64,000 bases of DNA. Source: Eriocheir sinensis. Lineage: Eukaryota; Arthropoda; Malacostraca; Decapoda; Varunidae. The notes under the pieces were generated by a model, which ran no database searches, was not told the origin of the DNA, and saw nothing but the letters and a program-made list of their open reading frames with translations. This document shows positions 1-13,002 of this stretch, piece after piece. The translations under genes and the position numbers were made by a program. Numbering within the stretch: the first letter of the stretch is position 1; the number at the start of each line of letters is the position of its first letter. The stretch lies in contig NC_066509.1 of assembly GCF_024679095.1 (NCBI RefSeq), positions 20,636,811 through 20,700,810 of the forward strand, given 5' to 3'.

Positions 1-1172
1 TACAAATACACATAAAATAACGTAGATTTCTATAGAAATATATATACAAAAAACACATGAAATTATGTAAATACGTATAAAAATATATATACAAAATACA
101 TATTAAGTAATGTAAATTCGTGTCAAAAAAAATAAACAAAATATCATGAAAAAAATGTGTATTTGTATGAAAATAAATAATAGATAATAAATTTATATGA
201 AATATATATGCAAGATACACATTAAATAATGTAAATATGTATAAAAAAATATATATACAAAAAACAAATAGAATAATGTAAAATCATATCAAAATAAATA
301 CACCGAATATTAATAAAATAATGTAAATTTGTATGAAAATAAAGATGCAAAATTCCCATCAAATAGCGCATTTCTTATAAAAATATATATACCAAAATAC
401 ACATAAAATAGTTAAATTTGTATTGAAATAAATATACAAAATGCACATACAATAAGGATATATACAAAATACACATGAAATGATGTAAATACGTATAAAA
501 ATATATATACAAAATACACATTAAATACTGTCAATTCCCGTCAAAATAAAGAAACAAAATATCAATAAAAGAATGTGTATTTGTATGAAAATAGATATAC
601 AAAATACACATAAAATAACCTAAATTTGAATCAAACTATATACAAAAATACACAAAAATATTTTAAATTTGTATGAAAATAAATAAACAAAATACACATA
701 AAATTAGGTAAATTTGTATTGAAATACATATACAAAATACACATAAAATAATGTAAATTTAAATTAAAAGACATAAACAAATACACTTAAAATAACGTAA
801 ATTTGTATAAAAAAATATATACAAAACACAAATAGAATAATGTAAAATCGTATCAAAATAAATACACAGAATATTAATAAAATAATGTAAATTTGTATGA
901 AAATAAAGAGGCAAAATACCCATAAAATAACACTTTTTTTTTTAAATATATATACCAAAATACACATAAAAAATTAAATTTGTATTAAAATAAATATATA
1001 AAAAACACATACAATAAGGTAAATTTGTATTGAAATAGATATGCAAAATACATATAAAACAATGTAAATTTGTTACAAAATATATATACGAATACACATA
1101 AAATAACGTAGATTTCTATAAAAATATATATACATATATCAATTTGTATGAAAATAAATATACAAAATACAC
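1..1172 (-). repeat. Reverse block 1
   Basis: Reverse monomers (TATACAAAATACACATAAAA on the + strand), cut by the window edge. Positions 1-1139 match 6851-7985. A deletion joint near 468 fuses CAATAAGG to ATATATACAAAATAC. The block ends at the palindromic switch centred near 1172. Confidence 0.88.
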
Positions 1173-1195
1173 ATGTATTTTGTATATCTATTTTC
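1150..1195. repeat. Palindrome at a strand switch
   Basis: 21 bp arms around ACAT at 1171-1174, with one mismatch (AAATAAATA against AGATA on the other arm). It marks the reverse-to-forward change. Confidence 0.93.
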
Positions 1196-1292
1196 ACACA
1201 AATTTAATTACTTTTGTGTATTTTTGCATATAGTTTTATATAAATTTACGTTATTTTATTTGTATTTTGTATATTTATATGTATACAATAGT

Positions 1293-1650
1293 CATTCTTT
1301 TATTAGTATTTTGTTTATTTATTTTGATACGAGTTTACATTATTTTATGTGTATTTTGAATACCTTTTTTTATACGTATTTACTTCATTTTATGTGTATT
1401 TTGTATATTTATTTTCATAGAAATCTACGTTATTTTATGTGTATTCGTATATATATTTAAAAAAAAATTTACATGGTTTTATATGTATTTTGCATATCTA
1501 TTTCAATACAAATTTACTTTATTTTATGTGCATTTTGTATATATATTATAATACAAATTCAAATATCTTATGTGTATCTCGGTATAAATATTTTTATAAA
1601 AAATGCGTTATTTTATGGGTATTTTGCATCTTAATTTTAATACAAATTTA
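1293..1650 (+). repeat. First 8-monomer half of the 16-mer (358 bp)
   Basis: Monomers 1-8 of the reference unit. Each resembles the monomer eight places later: 1 and 9 share TATTTATTTTGATACGA; 2 and 10 share the long T run before ATAC; 4 and 12 are both 44 bp and start CGTTATTTTA; 5 and 13 share ATTTCAATACAAATTTA; 6 and 14 start with CC or the equivalent and share GTATAT with TTATTTT; 8 and 16 share GTTATTTTATG. An ancestral 8-mer that doubled is the inferred origin. Confidence 0.72.
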
Positions 1651-2006
1651 CATTATTTTATTAATATTCTGTGTATTTATTTTGATACGATTTTATATTA
1701 TTCTATTTCTGTTTTGTATATATTTTTTTATACATATTTACATTATTTAATGTGTATTTTTTATATATATTTTATACAAATTTACGTTATTTTAAGTGTA
1801 TTTGTTTATATATTTTCATTCAAATTTACATTATTTTATGTGTATTTTGTAAATGTATTTCAATACAAATTTACCTAGTTTTATGTGTATTTTGTATATT
1901 TATTTTCATACAAATTAAAATTATTTTTGTGTATTTTTGTATATAGTTTTATACAAATTTAGGTGATTTTATGTGTATATTGTATATCTATTTTCATACA
2001 AATACA
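1651..2006 (+). repeat. Second 8-monomer half of the 16-mer (356 bp)
   Basis: Monomers 9-16, starting at CATTATTTTATTAATATTCT. The length is 356 bp against 358 bp for the first half, and the 44 bp short monomer is in the same relative place (4 versus 12). Pairs 3/11 and 7/15 are only moderately alike; the other six pairs are clear. Confidence 0.7.
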
Positions 2007-2066
2007 CATTCTTTTATTGATATTTTGTTTATTTACTTTGACGATAATTTGCATTATTTAATGTGT

Positions 2067-2257
<191 letters not shown>

Positions 2258-3845
2258 CTACGTTGATTTATGAGTATTCGTATATAGATTTTCAAATAAA
2301 TTTACACTGTTTTATGTGTATTTTGCATATTTTTTCAATACAAATTTACCTTATTGTATATGCATTTTGTATATTAATTTTAATACAAATTTAATTATGC
2401 TGTGTGTATTTTTGTATATGTATTTTTATAAAAATATGCTTTATTTTATGGGTATTTTGCATTTTTATTTTCATACAAATTTACATTATTTTATTTATAT
2501 TGTTTATTTTTTTATACAATTTTACATTATTCTATGTGTATTTTGTATATCTATTTTTATACGTATTTACTTAATTTTATGTTTATTTTGTATATATATT
2601 TTTATAGAAATCTACGTTATTTTATGTGTATTCGTATATATATTTTGAAACAAATTTACATTGTTTTATATGTATTTTTGCATATCTCTTTCAATACAAA
2701 TTTAACTTATTGTATGTGCATTTTGTATATTTATTTCAATACAAATTTAAATATTTTATGTGTATTTTGGTATATATATTTTTATAAGAAATGCGCTATT
2801 TGATGGGAATTTTGCATTATTTTATTAATATTCGGTGTTGCTATTTTGATACGATTTCACATTATTCTATTTGTTTTTTGTATATATTTTTTTATACATA
2901 TTTACATTATTTAATGTGTATCTTGCATATATATTTCATACAAATTTATTATCTATTATTTATTTTCAGACAAATACACATTCTTTTCATGATATTTTGT
3001 TTATTTATTTTGATACGAATTTACCTAGATATGTATTTTGTATATAAATTTTTATACGTATTTACATAATTTCATGTGTATTTTGTATATATATTTCTAT
3101 AGAAATCTACGTTATTTTATGTGTATTCGAATATATATTTTGAAACAAATTTATTTTGTTTAATATGTATTTTTGAATATATCTTTCAATACATATTTAC
3201 CTTACTGTATATGCATTTTGTATATTTATTTCAATACAAATTTAAATATTTTATGTATATTTTTGTATATATATTTTTATAAAAAATGCGCTATTTTATG
3301 GGAATTTTGCATCTTTCTTTTCATACAAATTTACATTATTTTATTGATATTCTGTGTATTTATATTGATAGGATTTTACATTATTCTATTTCTTTTTTGT
3401 ATATATTTTTTTATACACATTTACTTTATTTAATGTGTATCTTGCATATATATTTTATTCACATTTATGTTATTTTAAGTGTATTTGTTTATATATTTTC
3501 ATTCAAATTTACATTATTTTATGTGTATTTTGTATATGTATTTCAATACAAATCTACCTAATTTTATGTGTATTTTGTATATTTCTTTTCATACAAATTT
3601 TAAATATTTTTGTGTATTTTTGTATTTGGTTTTTACAAATTTAGGTTATTTTATGTACGCATTTACATTATTTAATGTGTGTTTTGTATATATATTTTTA
3701 TGCAAATTTACTTTATTTTATGTGCATTTTTGTACATATATTTTTTTTAAAAATTTGCGTTATTTCATGTGTTTTTGTATATGTTTTCTCATACAAATTT
3801 ACATTATTTTATTGCTATTTTGTTTATTTATTTTGATACGAATTA

Positions 3846-4667
3846 AAATAGATATATATACAAAATATACATAAAATAAACTAAATTTGTATTGAAATAT
3901 ATATACAAAATACATAAAATAATGTAAATTTGTATCAAAATATTTTAACAGATGCGCATAAAATAACGTAAATTTGTTTCAAAATATACAAAATACACAT
4001 TAAATAATGTAAATATGTATAAAAAAAATATATACAAAACACAAATAGAATAATGTAAAATCGTATCAAAATAAATACACAGAATATTAATAAAACAATG
4101 TAAATTTGTATGAAAATAAAGATGCAAATACCCATTAAATAACGCATTTTTTATAAATATATATATACCAAAATACACATGAAAAAATTTATTTGTATTA
4201 AAATAAATATACAAAATACACATACAATAAGGTAAATCTGTATTGAAATAGATATGCAAAATACATATAAAACAATGTAAATTTGTTTAATAATATATAC
4301 GAATACACATAAAATAACGTAGATTTGTATAAAAATATATATACAAAATGCACATAAAATGAAGTAGATACCTATAAGAAAATGTATACAAAATACACAT
4401 AAAATAATGTAAATTCGTATCAAAATAAATAAACAAAATACCAATAAAAGAATGTGCATTTGTATAAATATACAAAATATACATAAAATAACGTAAATTT
4501 GTATAAAACTATATACAAAATACAAAAGTAATTAAATTCGTATGAAAATAGATATACAAAATACAGGTAAAATAAGCTAAATTTGAATTGAAATGTATAT
4601 ACAAAATACATAAAATAATGTAGATTTGTATCAAAATTTTTATAAAAATACATATAATAACGTAAAT
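3846..4667 (-). repeat. Reverse block 3
   Basis: About 0.8 kb of reverse monomers with paralogues at 25,816-26,640, 45,841-46,560 and 49,437-50,266. All four begin with GATATAC or a TA-extended form of it, then AAAATATACATAAAATAAAC. It ends at TAACGTAAATTTTGATACG, a joint shared with about 50,266. Confidence 0.87.
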
Positions 4668-6590
4668 TTTGATACGATTTTACATTATTCTATTTGTGTT
4701 TTGTATATATTTTTTTATACATATTTACATTATTTAATGTGTATTTTGTATATATATTTCATACAAATTTACGTTATTATATGTGTATTTCTTTATATAT
4801 TTTCTTTCAAATTTAAATTATTTTATGTGTATTTTGTATATGTATTTCAATACAAATTAACATAATTTTATGTGTATTTTGTATATTTCTTTTCAGACAA
4901 ATTTAAATTATTTTTGAGTATTTTAGTATACAGTTTTATACAAATTTAGGTTATTTTATGAACGCATTTACATTATTTAATGTGTGTTTTGTTTATATAT
5001 TTTTATCCATAGTTACTTTATTTTACGTTCATTTTTGGACATATATTTTTATAGAAATTAGCGTTATTTTATATGTATTTGTATATGTTTTCTCATACAA
5101 ATTTACATTATTTTATTGATATTTTGTTTATTTAGTTTGATACGAATTAAATGATTATATGTGTATTTTGTACATATTTTTTATACGTATTTACATTACT
5201 TAATGTGTATTTTGTTTATATATTTTTAAACAAATTTACGTTATTATATGTATTTTTTAAATATTTTGATACAAATTTACATTATTTTATGTATTTTGTA
5301 TATACATTTCAATTCAAATTTAGCTTATTTTATCTGTATTTTGTATATCTATTTTCATAGGAATTTAATTACTTCTGTGTATTTTTGTATATAGTTTTAT
5401 ATAAATTTACGTTATTTTATGTGTATTTTGTATATTTATATTTATACAAATACACATTCTTTTATTGGTATTTTGTTTATTTATTTTGATACGAATTTAC
5501 ATTATTTTATGTGTATTTTGTATACATTTTTTTATACGTATTTACTTCATTTTATGTGTATTTTGTATATATATTATTATAGAAATCTACGTTATTTTAT
5601 GTGTATTCGTATATATATTTTGAAACAAATTTACATTGTTTTATATGTATTTTGCATATCTATTTCAATACAAATTTACCTTATTGTATGTGTTTTTTGT
5701 ATATTTATTTTAATACAAATTTAATTTTTTGATGTGTATTTTGGTATATATATTTAAAAAAAAAGCGTTATTTTTTTAACATTATTTAATGTGTATTTTG
5801 TATATATATTTCATACAAATTTACGTTATTATATGTGTATTTTGTTTCTTTATTTTCATACAAATTTACATTATTTTATTAATATTCTGTGTATTTATTT
5901 TGATACGATTTTACATTTTTCTATTTGTGTTTTGTACATTTTTTTTTATACAAAATTACGTTATTTGAAGTGTATTTGTTTATGCATTTTCATTCAAATT
6001 TACATTATTTTATGTGTATTTTGTGTATGTATTTCAATACATATTTACCTAATTTTATGTGTATTTTGTATATTTATTTCCATACAAATTTAAAATATTT
6101 TTGTGTATTTTTGTATATAGTTTGATACAAATTTAGGTTATTTTATGTGTATTTTGTATATCTATTTTCATACAAATACACATTCTTTTATTGATATTTT
6201 GTTTATTTATTTTGACGCGAATTTACATTATTTAATGTGTATTTTGTATATATATTTTTATACGTATTTACATCATTTCATGTGTATTTTGTATAGTTTT
6301 AAACAAATTTATATTATTTAATGTGTATTTTGTATATATATATTTATACAAATACACATACTTTTATTGGTATTTTGTTTATTTATTTTGATACTAATTT
6401 ACATTATTTAATGTGTATTTTGTATACATTTTTTATACGTATTTACTTAATTTGATGTGTATTTTGTATATATATTTTTATAGAAATCTACCTTATTTCA
6501 TGTGTATTCGTATATATATTTTGAAACAAATTTACTTTGTTAATATGTATTTTGCATATCTATTTTTGAGTATTCTGTATTTGTTTTTGT
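4668..6590 (+). repeat. Forward block 4
   Basis: Paralogue of 50,267-52,188. A deletion joint at 5757-5782 (run of A, GCGTTA, run of T, AACATTATTTAATG) removes several monomers and is shared by both copies. The part from about 5850 is an inverted copy of about 33,504-34,260. It ends at TTTTTGTTATACATAG. Confidence 0.87.
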
Positions 6591-7310
6591 TATACATAGA
6601 ATAATGTAAAATCGTATCAAAATAAGTACACAGAATATCAATAAAATAATTTAAATTTGTATGAAAATAAAGATGCAAAATACCCATAAAATAAAGCATT
6701 TTTTTTAAATACATATACAAAAATACACATAGAATAATTAAATTTGTGTTAAAATTAATATACAAAATGCACACATACAATAAGGTAAATTTATATTGAA
6801 AAAAAACGCAAAATACAAATAAAACAGTGTAAATTTATTTCAAAATATATATACAAATACACATAAAATAACGTAGATTTCTATAGAAATATATATACAA
6901 AAAACACATGAAATTATGTAAATACGTATAAAAATATATATACAAAATACATATTAAGTAATGTAAATTCGTGTCAAAAAAAATAAACAAAATATCATGA
7001 AAAAAATGTGTATTTGTATGAAAATAAATAATAGATAATAAATTTATATGAAATATATATGCAAGATACACATTAAATAATGTAAATATGTATAAAAAAA
7101 TATATATACAAAAAACAAATAGAATAATGTAAAATCATATCAAAATAAATACACCGAATATTAATAAAATAATGTAAATTTGTATGAAAATAAAGATGCA
7201 AAATTCCCATCAAATAGCGCATTTCTTATAAAAATATATATACCAAAATACACATAAAATAGTTAAATTTGTATTGAAATAAATATACAAAATGCACATA
7301 CAATAAGGAT
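5850..7310 (-). repeat. Inverted copy of about 32,910-34,260
   Basis: Read in reverse complement, 5850-7310 follows 32,910-34,260, switch point included (6590 against 33,503). Rare shared features are TTTGATACTAATTT and TATAGTTTTAAACAAATTTA, present there as their complements. Confidence 0.83.
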
Positions 7311-8018
7311 ATATACAAAATACACATGAAATGATGTAAATACGTATAAAAATATATATACAAAATACACATTAAATACTGTCAATTCCCGTCAAAATAA
7401 AGAAACAAAATATCAATAAAAGAATGTGTATTTGTATGAAAATAGATATACAAAATACACATAAAATAACCTAAATTTGTATCAAACTATATACAAAAAT
7501 ACACAAAAATATTTTAAATTTGTATGAAAATAAATAAACAAAATACACATAAAATTAGGTAAATTTGTATTGAAATACATATACAAAATACACATAAAAT
7601 AATGTAAATTTAAATTAAAAGACATAAACAAATACACTTAAAATAACGTAAATTTGCATAAAAAATATATACAAAACACAAATAGAATAATGTATAATCG
7701 TATCAAAATAAATACACAATATTAATAAAATAATGTAAATTTGTATGAAAATAAAGAGGCAAAATACCCATAAAATAACACATTTTTTTAAATATATATA
7801 CCAAAATACACATAAAAAATTAAATTTGTATTAAAATAAATATATAAAAAACACATACAATAAGGTAAATTTGTATTGAAATAGATATGCAAAATACATA
7901 TAAAACAATGTAAATTTGTTACAAAATATATATACGAATACACATAAAATAACGTAGATTTCTATAAAAATATATATACATATATCAATTTGTATGAAAA
8001 TAAATATACAAAATATAC
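6591..8018 (-). repeat. Reverse block 5
   Basis: Paralogue of 52,189-53,621. From 6851 it also repeats the window start (offset about 6.85 kb). 6591 to about 7310 is inverted relative to 32,910-33,503. It carries the same CAATAAGG/ATATATAC deletion joint (about 7,305-7,320) as block 1. Confidence 0.87.
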
Positions 8019-8041
8019 ATGTATTTTGTATATCTATTTTC
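7996..8041. repeat. Palindrome at a strand switch
   Basis: Same switch as at 1150; arms flank ACAT at 8017-8020, with two mismatches. Confidence 0.92.
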
Positions 8042-11000
8042 ACACAAATTTAATTACTTTTGAGTATTTTTGCATATAGTTTTATATAAATTAACGTTAT
8101 TTTATTTGTATATTTATATTTATACAATACACATTCTTTTATTAGTATTTTTTTTATTTATTTTGATACGAGTTTATATTATTTTATGTGTATTTTCTAT
8201 ACCTTTTTTTATACGTATTTACTTCATTTTATGTGTATTTTGTATATTTATTTTCATAGAAATCTATGCTATTTTATGTGTATTCGTATATATATTTTGA
8301 AAAAAATTTACATGGTTTTATATGTATTTTGCATATCTATTTCAATACAAATTTACCTTATTGTATGTGCATTTTGTATATTTATTTTAATACAAATTCA
8401 AATATTTTATGTGTGTCTTGGTATATATATTTTTATAAAAAATACGTTATTTTATGGGTATTTTGCATCTTAATTTTCATACAAATTTACATTATTTTAT
8501 TAATATTCTGTGTATTTATTTTGATACGATTTTATATTATTCTATTTGTGTTATTATATATTTTTTTATACATATTTACATTATTTAATGTGTATTTTTT
8601 ATATATATTTTATACAAATTTACGTTATTTTAAGTGTATTTGTTTATATATTTTCATTCAAATGTACATTATTTTATGTGTATTTTGTAAATGTATTTCA
8701 ATACAAATATACCTAATTTTATGTGTATTTTGTATATTTATTTTCATACAAATTAAAATTATTTTTGTGTATTTTTGTATATAGTTTTATACAAATTTAG
8801 GTGATTTTATGTGTATATTGTATATCTATTTTCATACAAATACACATTCTTTTATTGATATTTTGTTTAATTATTTTGACGCGAATTTACATTATTTAAT
8901 GTTTATTTTATATATATATTTTTATACTTGTTTACATCATTTGATATATATTTTGAATATATTTTTCTATAGAAATCTACGTTGATTTATGAGTATTCGT
9001 ATATAGATTTTGAAATAAATTTACACTGTTTTATGTGTATTTTGCATATTTTTTCAATACAAATTTATCTTATTGTATATGCATTTTGTATATTAATTTT
9101 AATACAAATTTAATTATGCTATGTGTATTTTTGTAAATGTATTTTTATAAAAATATGCTTTATTTTATGGGTATTTTGCATTTTTATTTCCATACAAATT
9201 TACATTATTTTATTTATATTCTGTTTTTTTTAAACAATTTTACATTATTCTATGTGTATTTTGTATATCTAATTTTATACGTATTTACTTAATTTTATGT
9301 GTATTTTGTATATATATTTTTATAGAAATCTACGTTATTTTATGTGTATTCGTATATATATTTTGAAACAAATTTACATTATTTTATATGTATTTTGCAT
9401 ATCTATTTCAATACAAATTTACCTTATTGTATGTGTTTTTTATATATTTATTTTAATACAAATTTAAATATTTTATGTGTATTTTGGTATATATATTTTT
9501 ATTAGAAATGCGCTATTTCATGGGAATTTTGCATCTTTATTTTCATACAAATTTACATTATCTTATTAATATTCGGTGTATTTATTTTGATATGATTTTA
9601 CATTATTCTATGTGTATTTTGTATATATATTTTATATAAAATGTATTTGTTTTCATTTCATACAAATCTACATTATTTTATGTGTTTTTTGTTCATGTAT
9701 TTAAATACAAATTTAGCTAGTTATATGTGTATTTTGTATATCTATTTTGTATGTATATTTTCATAGAAATTTACTCTAATTTATGAGTATTCGTATATAT
9801 ATTTTGATACAAATTTACATTATTAATGTGTATTTTGCATATCTATTTCAATAAAAATTTACTTTATTGTACGTGCATTTTGTATATTTATTTTAATACA
9901 AATTTAATTATTTTATATGTATTTTTGTATATATATTTTTATGCAAATATGCGTTATTATATGGATATTTTGCATCTTTATTTTCATACAAATTTACATT
10001 ATTTTATTGATATTCTCTTTATTTATTTTGATACGATTTAACATTATCCTATGTGTTTTTTGTATATATTTTTTTATATACATATTTACATTATTTAATG
10101 TTCATTTTGAATATATATTTTACCAAAATTTACATTATTTTATGTGTATTTGTTTATATATTTTCATACATATATACATTATTTTATGTGTTTTTTGTAT
10201 AAATATTTTTCTACGTATTTAAATTATTTTATGTGTATTTTGTATATACATTTTCATAAACAAATTACGTTATTTTATTGTGTGTATAAGTATATATTTT
10301 GATACAAATTTTATACAAATTCATGTTATTAATGTGTATTTGTATATATATTTTCATACAAATTTATATTATTTTATGTGTATTTTTTATATATTTCATT
10401 ACAAATTTACCTTATTTTATGTTTATTTTGTATATTTATTTCATTCAATTTTAAATTATTTTATGTGTATATTTGTATTTGTATTTAGGTTATTTTATGT
10501 GTATTTTGAATATATATTTTCATTCAAAATTACATTATTTTATTGGTATTTCTTAATTTAATTCGATACGAATTTAGATTATTTCATAGGTATTTTGTAT
10601 ACATAATTTTATAATCATTTACATTATCTAATGTGTGTTTTGTATATATATTTTTATGCAAATTTATTTAATGCTCATTTTTGTACATATATTTTTATAG
10701 AAATTTGCGTTATTTTATGTATATAGTTTTATATAAATCTACGTTATTTTATGTGCATTTTTTATATTTATATTTATACAAATACACATTCTTTTATTGG
10801 TATATTGTTTATTTACATTTATACGAATTTACATTATTTTATGTGTATTTTGTATACATTTTTTTATACGTATTTACTTAATTTTATGTGTATTTTGTAC
10901 ATGTATTTTTATCGAAATCTACGTTTTTTATGTGTATTCGTATATATATTTTGAAACAAATTTACATTATTTTATATGTATTTTGCATATCTATTTCAAT

Positions 11001-12020
11001 ACAAATTTACCTTATTGTATGTGCATTTTGTATATTTATTTTAATACAAGTTCAAATATTTTATATGTATTTTGGTATCAATAATTTTATAAAAAAAAAC
11101 CGTTATTTTATAGGTATTTTGCATCTTAATTTTCATTTTATATGTACTTTGTATATATATTTTTATACGCTCTTACATTATTTAATATTTATTTTGAATA
11201 TATATTTTTTATACAAATTCATGGTATTTTATGTGTATTTGTATATATATTTTCATATAAATTTACATTATTGTATGTGTATTTTGTACATATATTTTAT
11301 TACAAATCTACCTTATTTTATGTTTATTTTGTATGTGTATTTTGTATATTTATATTTATCCAAATACACATTCTTTTATTGGTATTTTGTTTATTTATTT
11401 TAATTCGAGTTTACATTATTTTATGTGTATTTTGTATACATTTTTTTATACGTATTTACTTAATTTTATGTTTATTTTGTATATATATTTTTATAGAAAT
11501 CAACGTTTTTTTTATTTGTATTCGTATATATATTTTGAAACAAATTTACATTGTTTTATATGAATTTTTGCATATCTCTTTCAATACAAATTTACCTTAT
11601 TGTATGTGCATTTTGTATATTTATTTCAATACAAATTTAAAAATTTTATGTGTATTTTGGTATATATATTTTTATAAGACATGCGCTATTTTATGGGAAT
11701 TTTGCATCTTTATTTTCATACAAATTTACATTATTTTATTAATATTCGGTGTATTTATTTTGATACGATTTTACATTATTCTATTTGTTTTTTGTATATA
11801 CTTTTTTTATACATATTTACATTATTTAATGTGTATCTTGCATATATATTTTATAAGAATTTATTATCTATTATCTATTTTCATACAAATACACATTCTT
11901 TTCATGATATTTTGTTTATTTATTTTGACACGAATTTACTTTATTTGATATGTATTTTGTATATATATTTTTATACGTATTTACATAATTTCATATGTAT
12001 TTTGTATATATATTTTATAG
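8019..12020 (+). repeat. Forward block 6
   Basis: Four kb of forward monomers, matching 53,622-57,633. It includes the 16-mer at 8132, an unexpanded TA site at 8909-8919, a subfamily with TGTATTTGTTTTCATTTC near 9,645, and irregular short monomers near 10,290-10,330. It ends at TTTTATAGATATTCAAAATAC. Confidence 0.87.
8132..8844 (+). repeat. 16-monomer unit
   Basis: Same monomer order as 1293-2006, with the CATTCTTTTATTAG to CATTCTTTTATTGA anchors 713 bp apart. The left edge has lost 7 bp compared with the copy near 53,710, where GTATTTTGTATATT is intact. Confidence 0.82.
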
Positions 12021-13002
12021 ATATTCAAAATACACATAAAATAACCTAAATTTGTATCAAACTATATACAAAAATACACAAAAATATTTTAAATTTGTAT
12101 GAAAATAAATATACAAAATACACATAAAATTAGGTAAATTTGTATGGAAATACATATACAAAATACACATAAACAAACACACTTAAAATAACGTAAATTT
12201 GTATAAAAAAATATATACAAAACACAAATAGAATAATGTAAAATCGTATCAAAATAAATACACAGAATATTAATAAAATAATGTAAATTTGTATGAAAAT
12301 AAAGAGGCAAAATACCCATAAAATAATGCATTTTTTTTATTTATAAAAATATATATACCAAAATACACCTAAAAAAATTAGACTTGTATTAAAATAAATA
12401 TATAAAAAACACATACAATAAGGTAAATTTGTATTGAAATAGATATGCAAAATACATATAAAGCAATGTAAATTTGTTTCAAAATATGTATACGAATACA
12501 CATAAAATAACGTAGATTTCTATGAATATATATATAAAAAATACATATAAAATTTGTATACATTAAAAAAATGTATACAAAATACACATAAAATAATTCG
12601 TATCAAAATAAATAAACAAAATAGCAATAAAAGAATGTGTATTTGTATAAATATAAATATACAAAATACACATAAAATAACGTAAATTTCTATAAAACTG
12701 TATACAAAAATACACAGAAGTAATTAAATTTGTATGAAAATATATACAAAATAAACACAAAATAAGCTAAATTTGAATTGAAATATATATACAAAATACA
12801 TGAAATAAAGTAAATTTGTATCAAAATATTTATACAAATACACATATAATAACGTAAATTTGTATGAAAATATATAAACAAAATACACATTAAATAATGT
12901 AAATACGTATAAAAAAATGTGTTCAAAATACACATATAATCATGTAATTCGTACCAAAATAAATAAACAAAATACCAATGAAATAATATAAATTTGTATG
13001 AG
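12021..13002 (-). repeat. Reverse block 7
   Basis: Paralogue of 57,634-58,650, but with a 30 bp deletion at about 12,174 and a 6 bp deletion at about 12,595. It ends at TTGTATGAGTAAACGTGTAT, a joint also seen near 30,342, 40,392 and 58,650. Confidence 0.87.

Larger units (their letters stand above)
1293..2006 (+). repeat. Reference 16-monomer higher-order unit (714 bp)
   Basis: The unit runs from one CATTCTTTTATT anchor to the next. Monomer starts include 1293, 1338, 1383, 1428, 1472, 1517 and 1651. Characters in order: 1 TTTTGATACGAG; 2 a T run then ATACGTATTTA; 3 CATAGAAATCTA; 4 GTGTATTCGTATAT (44 bp); 5 TTTTGCATATCTATTTCAAT; 6 GTGCATTTTG; 7 GTATCTCGGTAT; 8 ATGGGTATTTTGCATC; 9 TAATATTCTGTG; 10 TTTCTGTTTTG; 11 TTTAATGTG; 12 TTTTAAGTGTATTTG; 13 TTTCAATAC; 14 CCTAG; 15 ATTTTTGTGTATTTTTG; 16 GGTGATTTTATG. 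Same-order units recur at 8132, 17237, 23100, 46856 and 53742 with spacings of 711-715 bp. Confidence 0.88.
6851..9600 (+). repeat. Right copy of the 6.85 kb-spaced duplication
   Basis: Matches the first 2.87 kb of the window, including the reverse-to-forward palindromic switch (8017 versus 1172) and the deletion joint at about 7,310. Its segment B counterpart starts at about 52,449. Confidence 0.85.

Noticed and set aside
2570..2590. Matches to the budding-yeast replication origin core (TTTTATGTTTA), seen here and at several other monomers
   Set aside because: The monomer is one base from the motif, so matches are expected by chance in this A/T-rich array; no other origin feature was seen.
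4900..5060. Less regular monomers as possible unique DNA (TAGTATACAGTTTT, CATTTTTGGACATAT)
   Set aside because: The same sequence occurs at 50,510-50,660 and inverted at 26,800-26,910 and 37,340-37,440, and it still follows the 45 bp register.
11142..11948. Long hydrophobic open frames as membrane-protein genes
   Set aside because: All three frames of the T-rich strand are open at once, the peptide only echoes the 45 bp monomer (for example [15 protein letters not shown]), frames are broken by 1-2 bp indels between near-identical copies, and no start context, domain or codon bias is visible.
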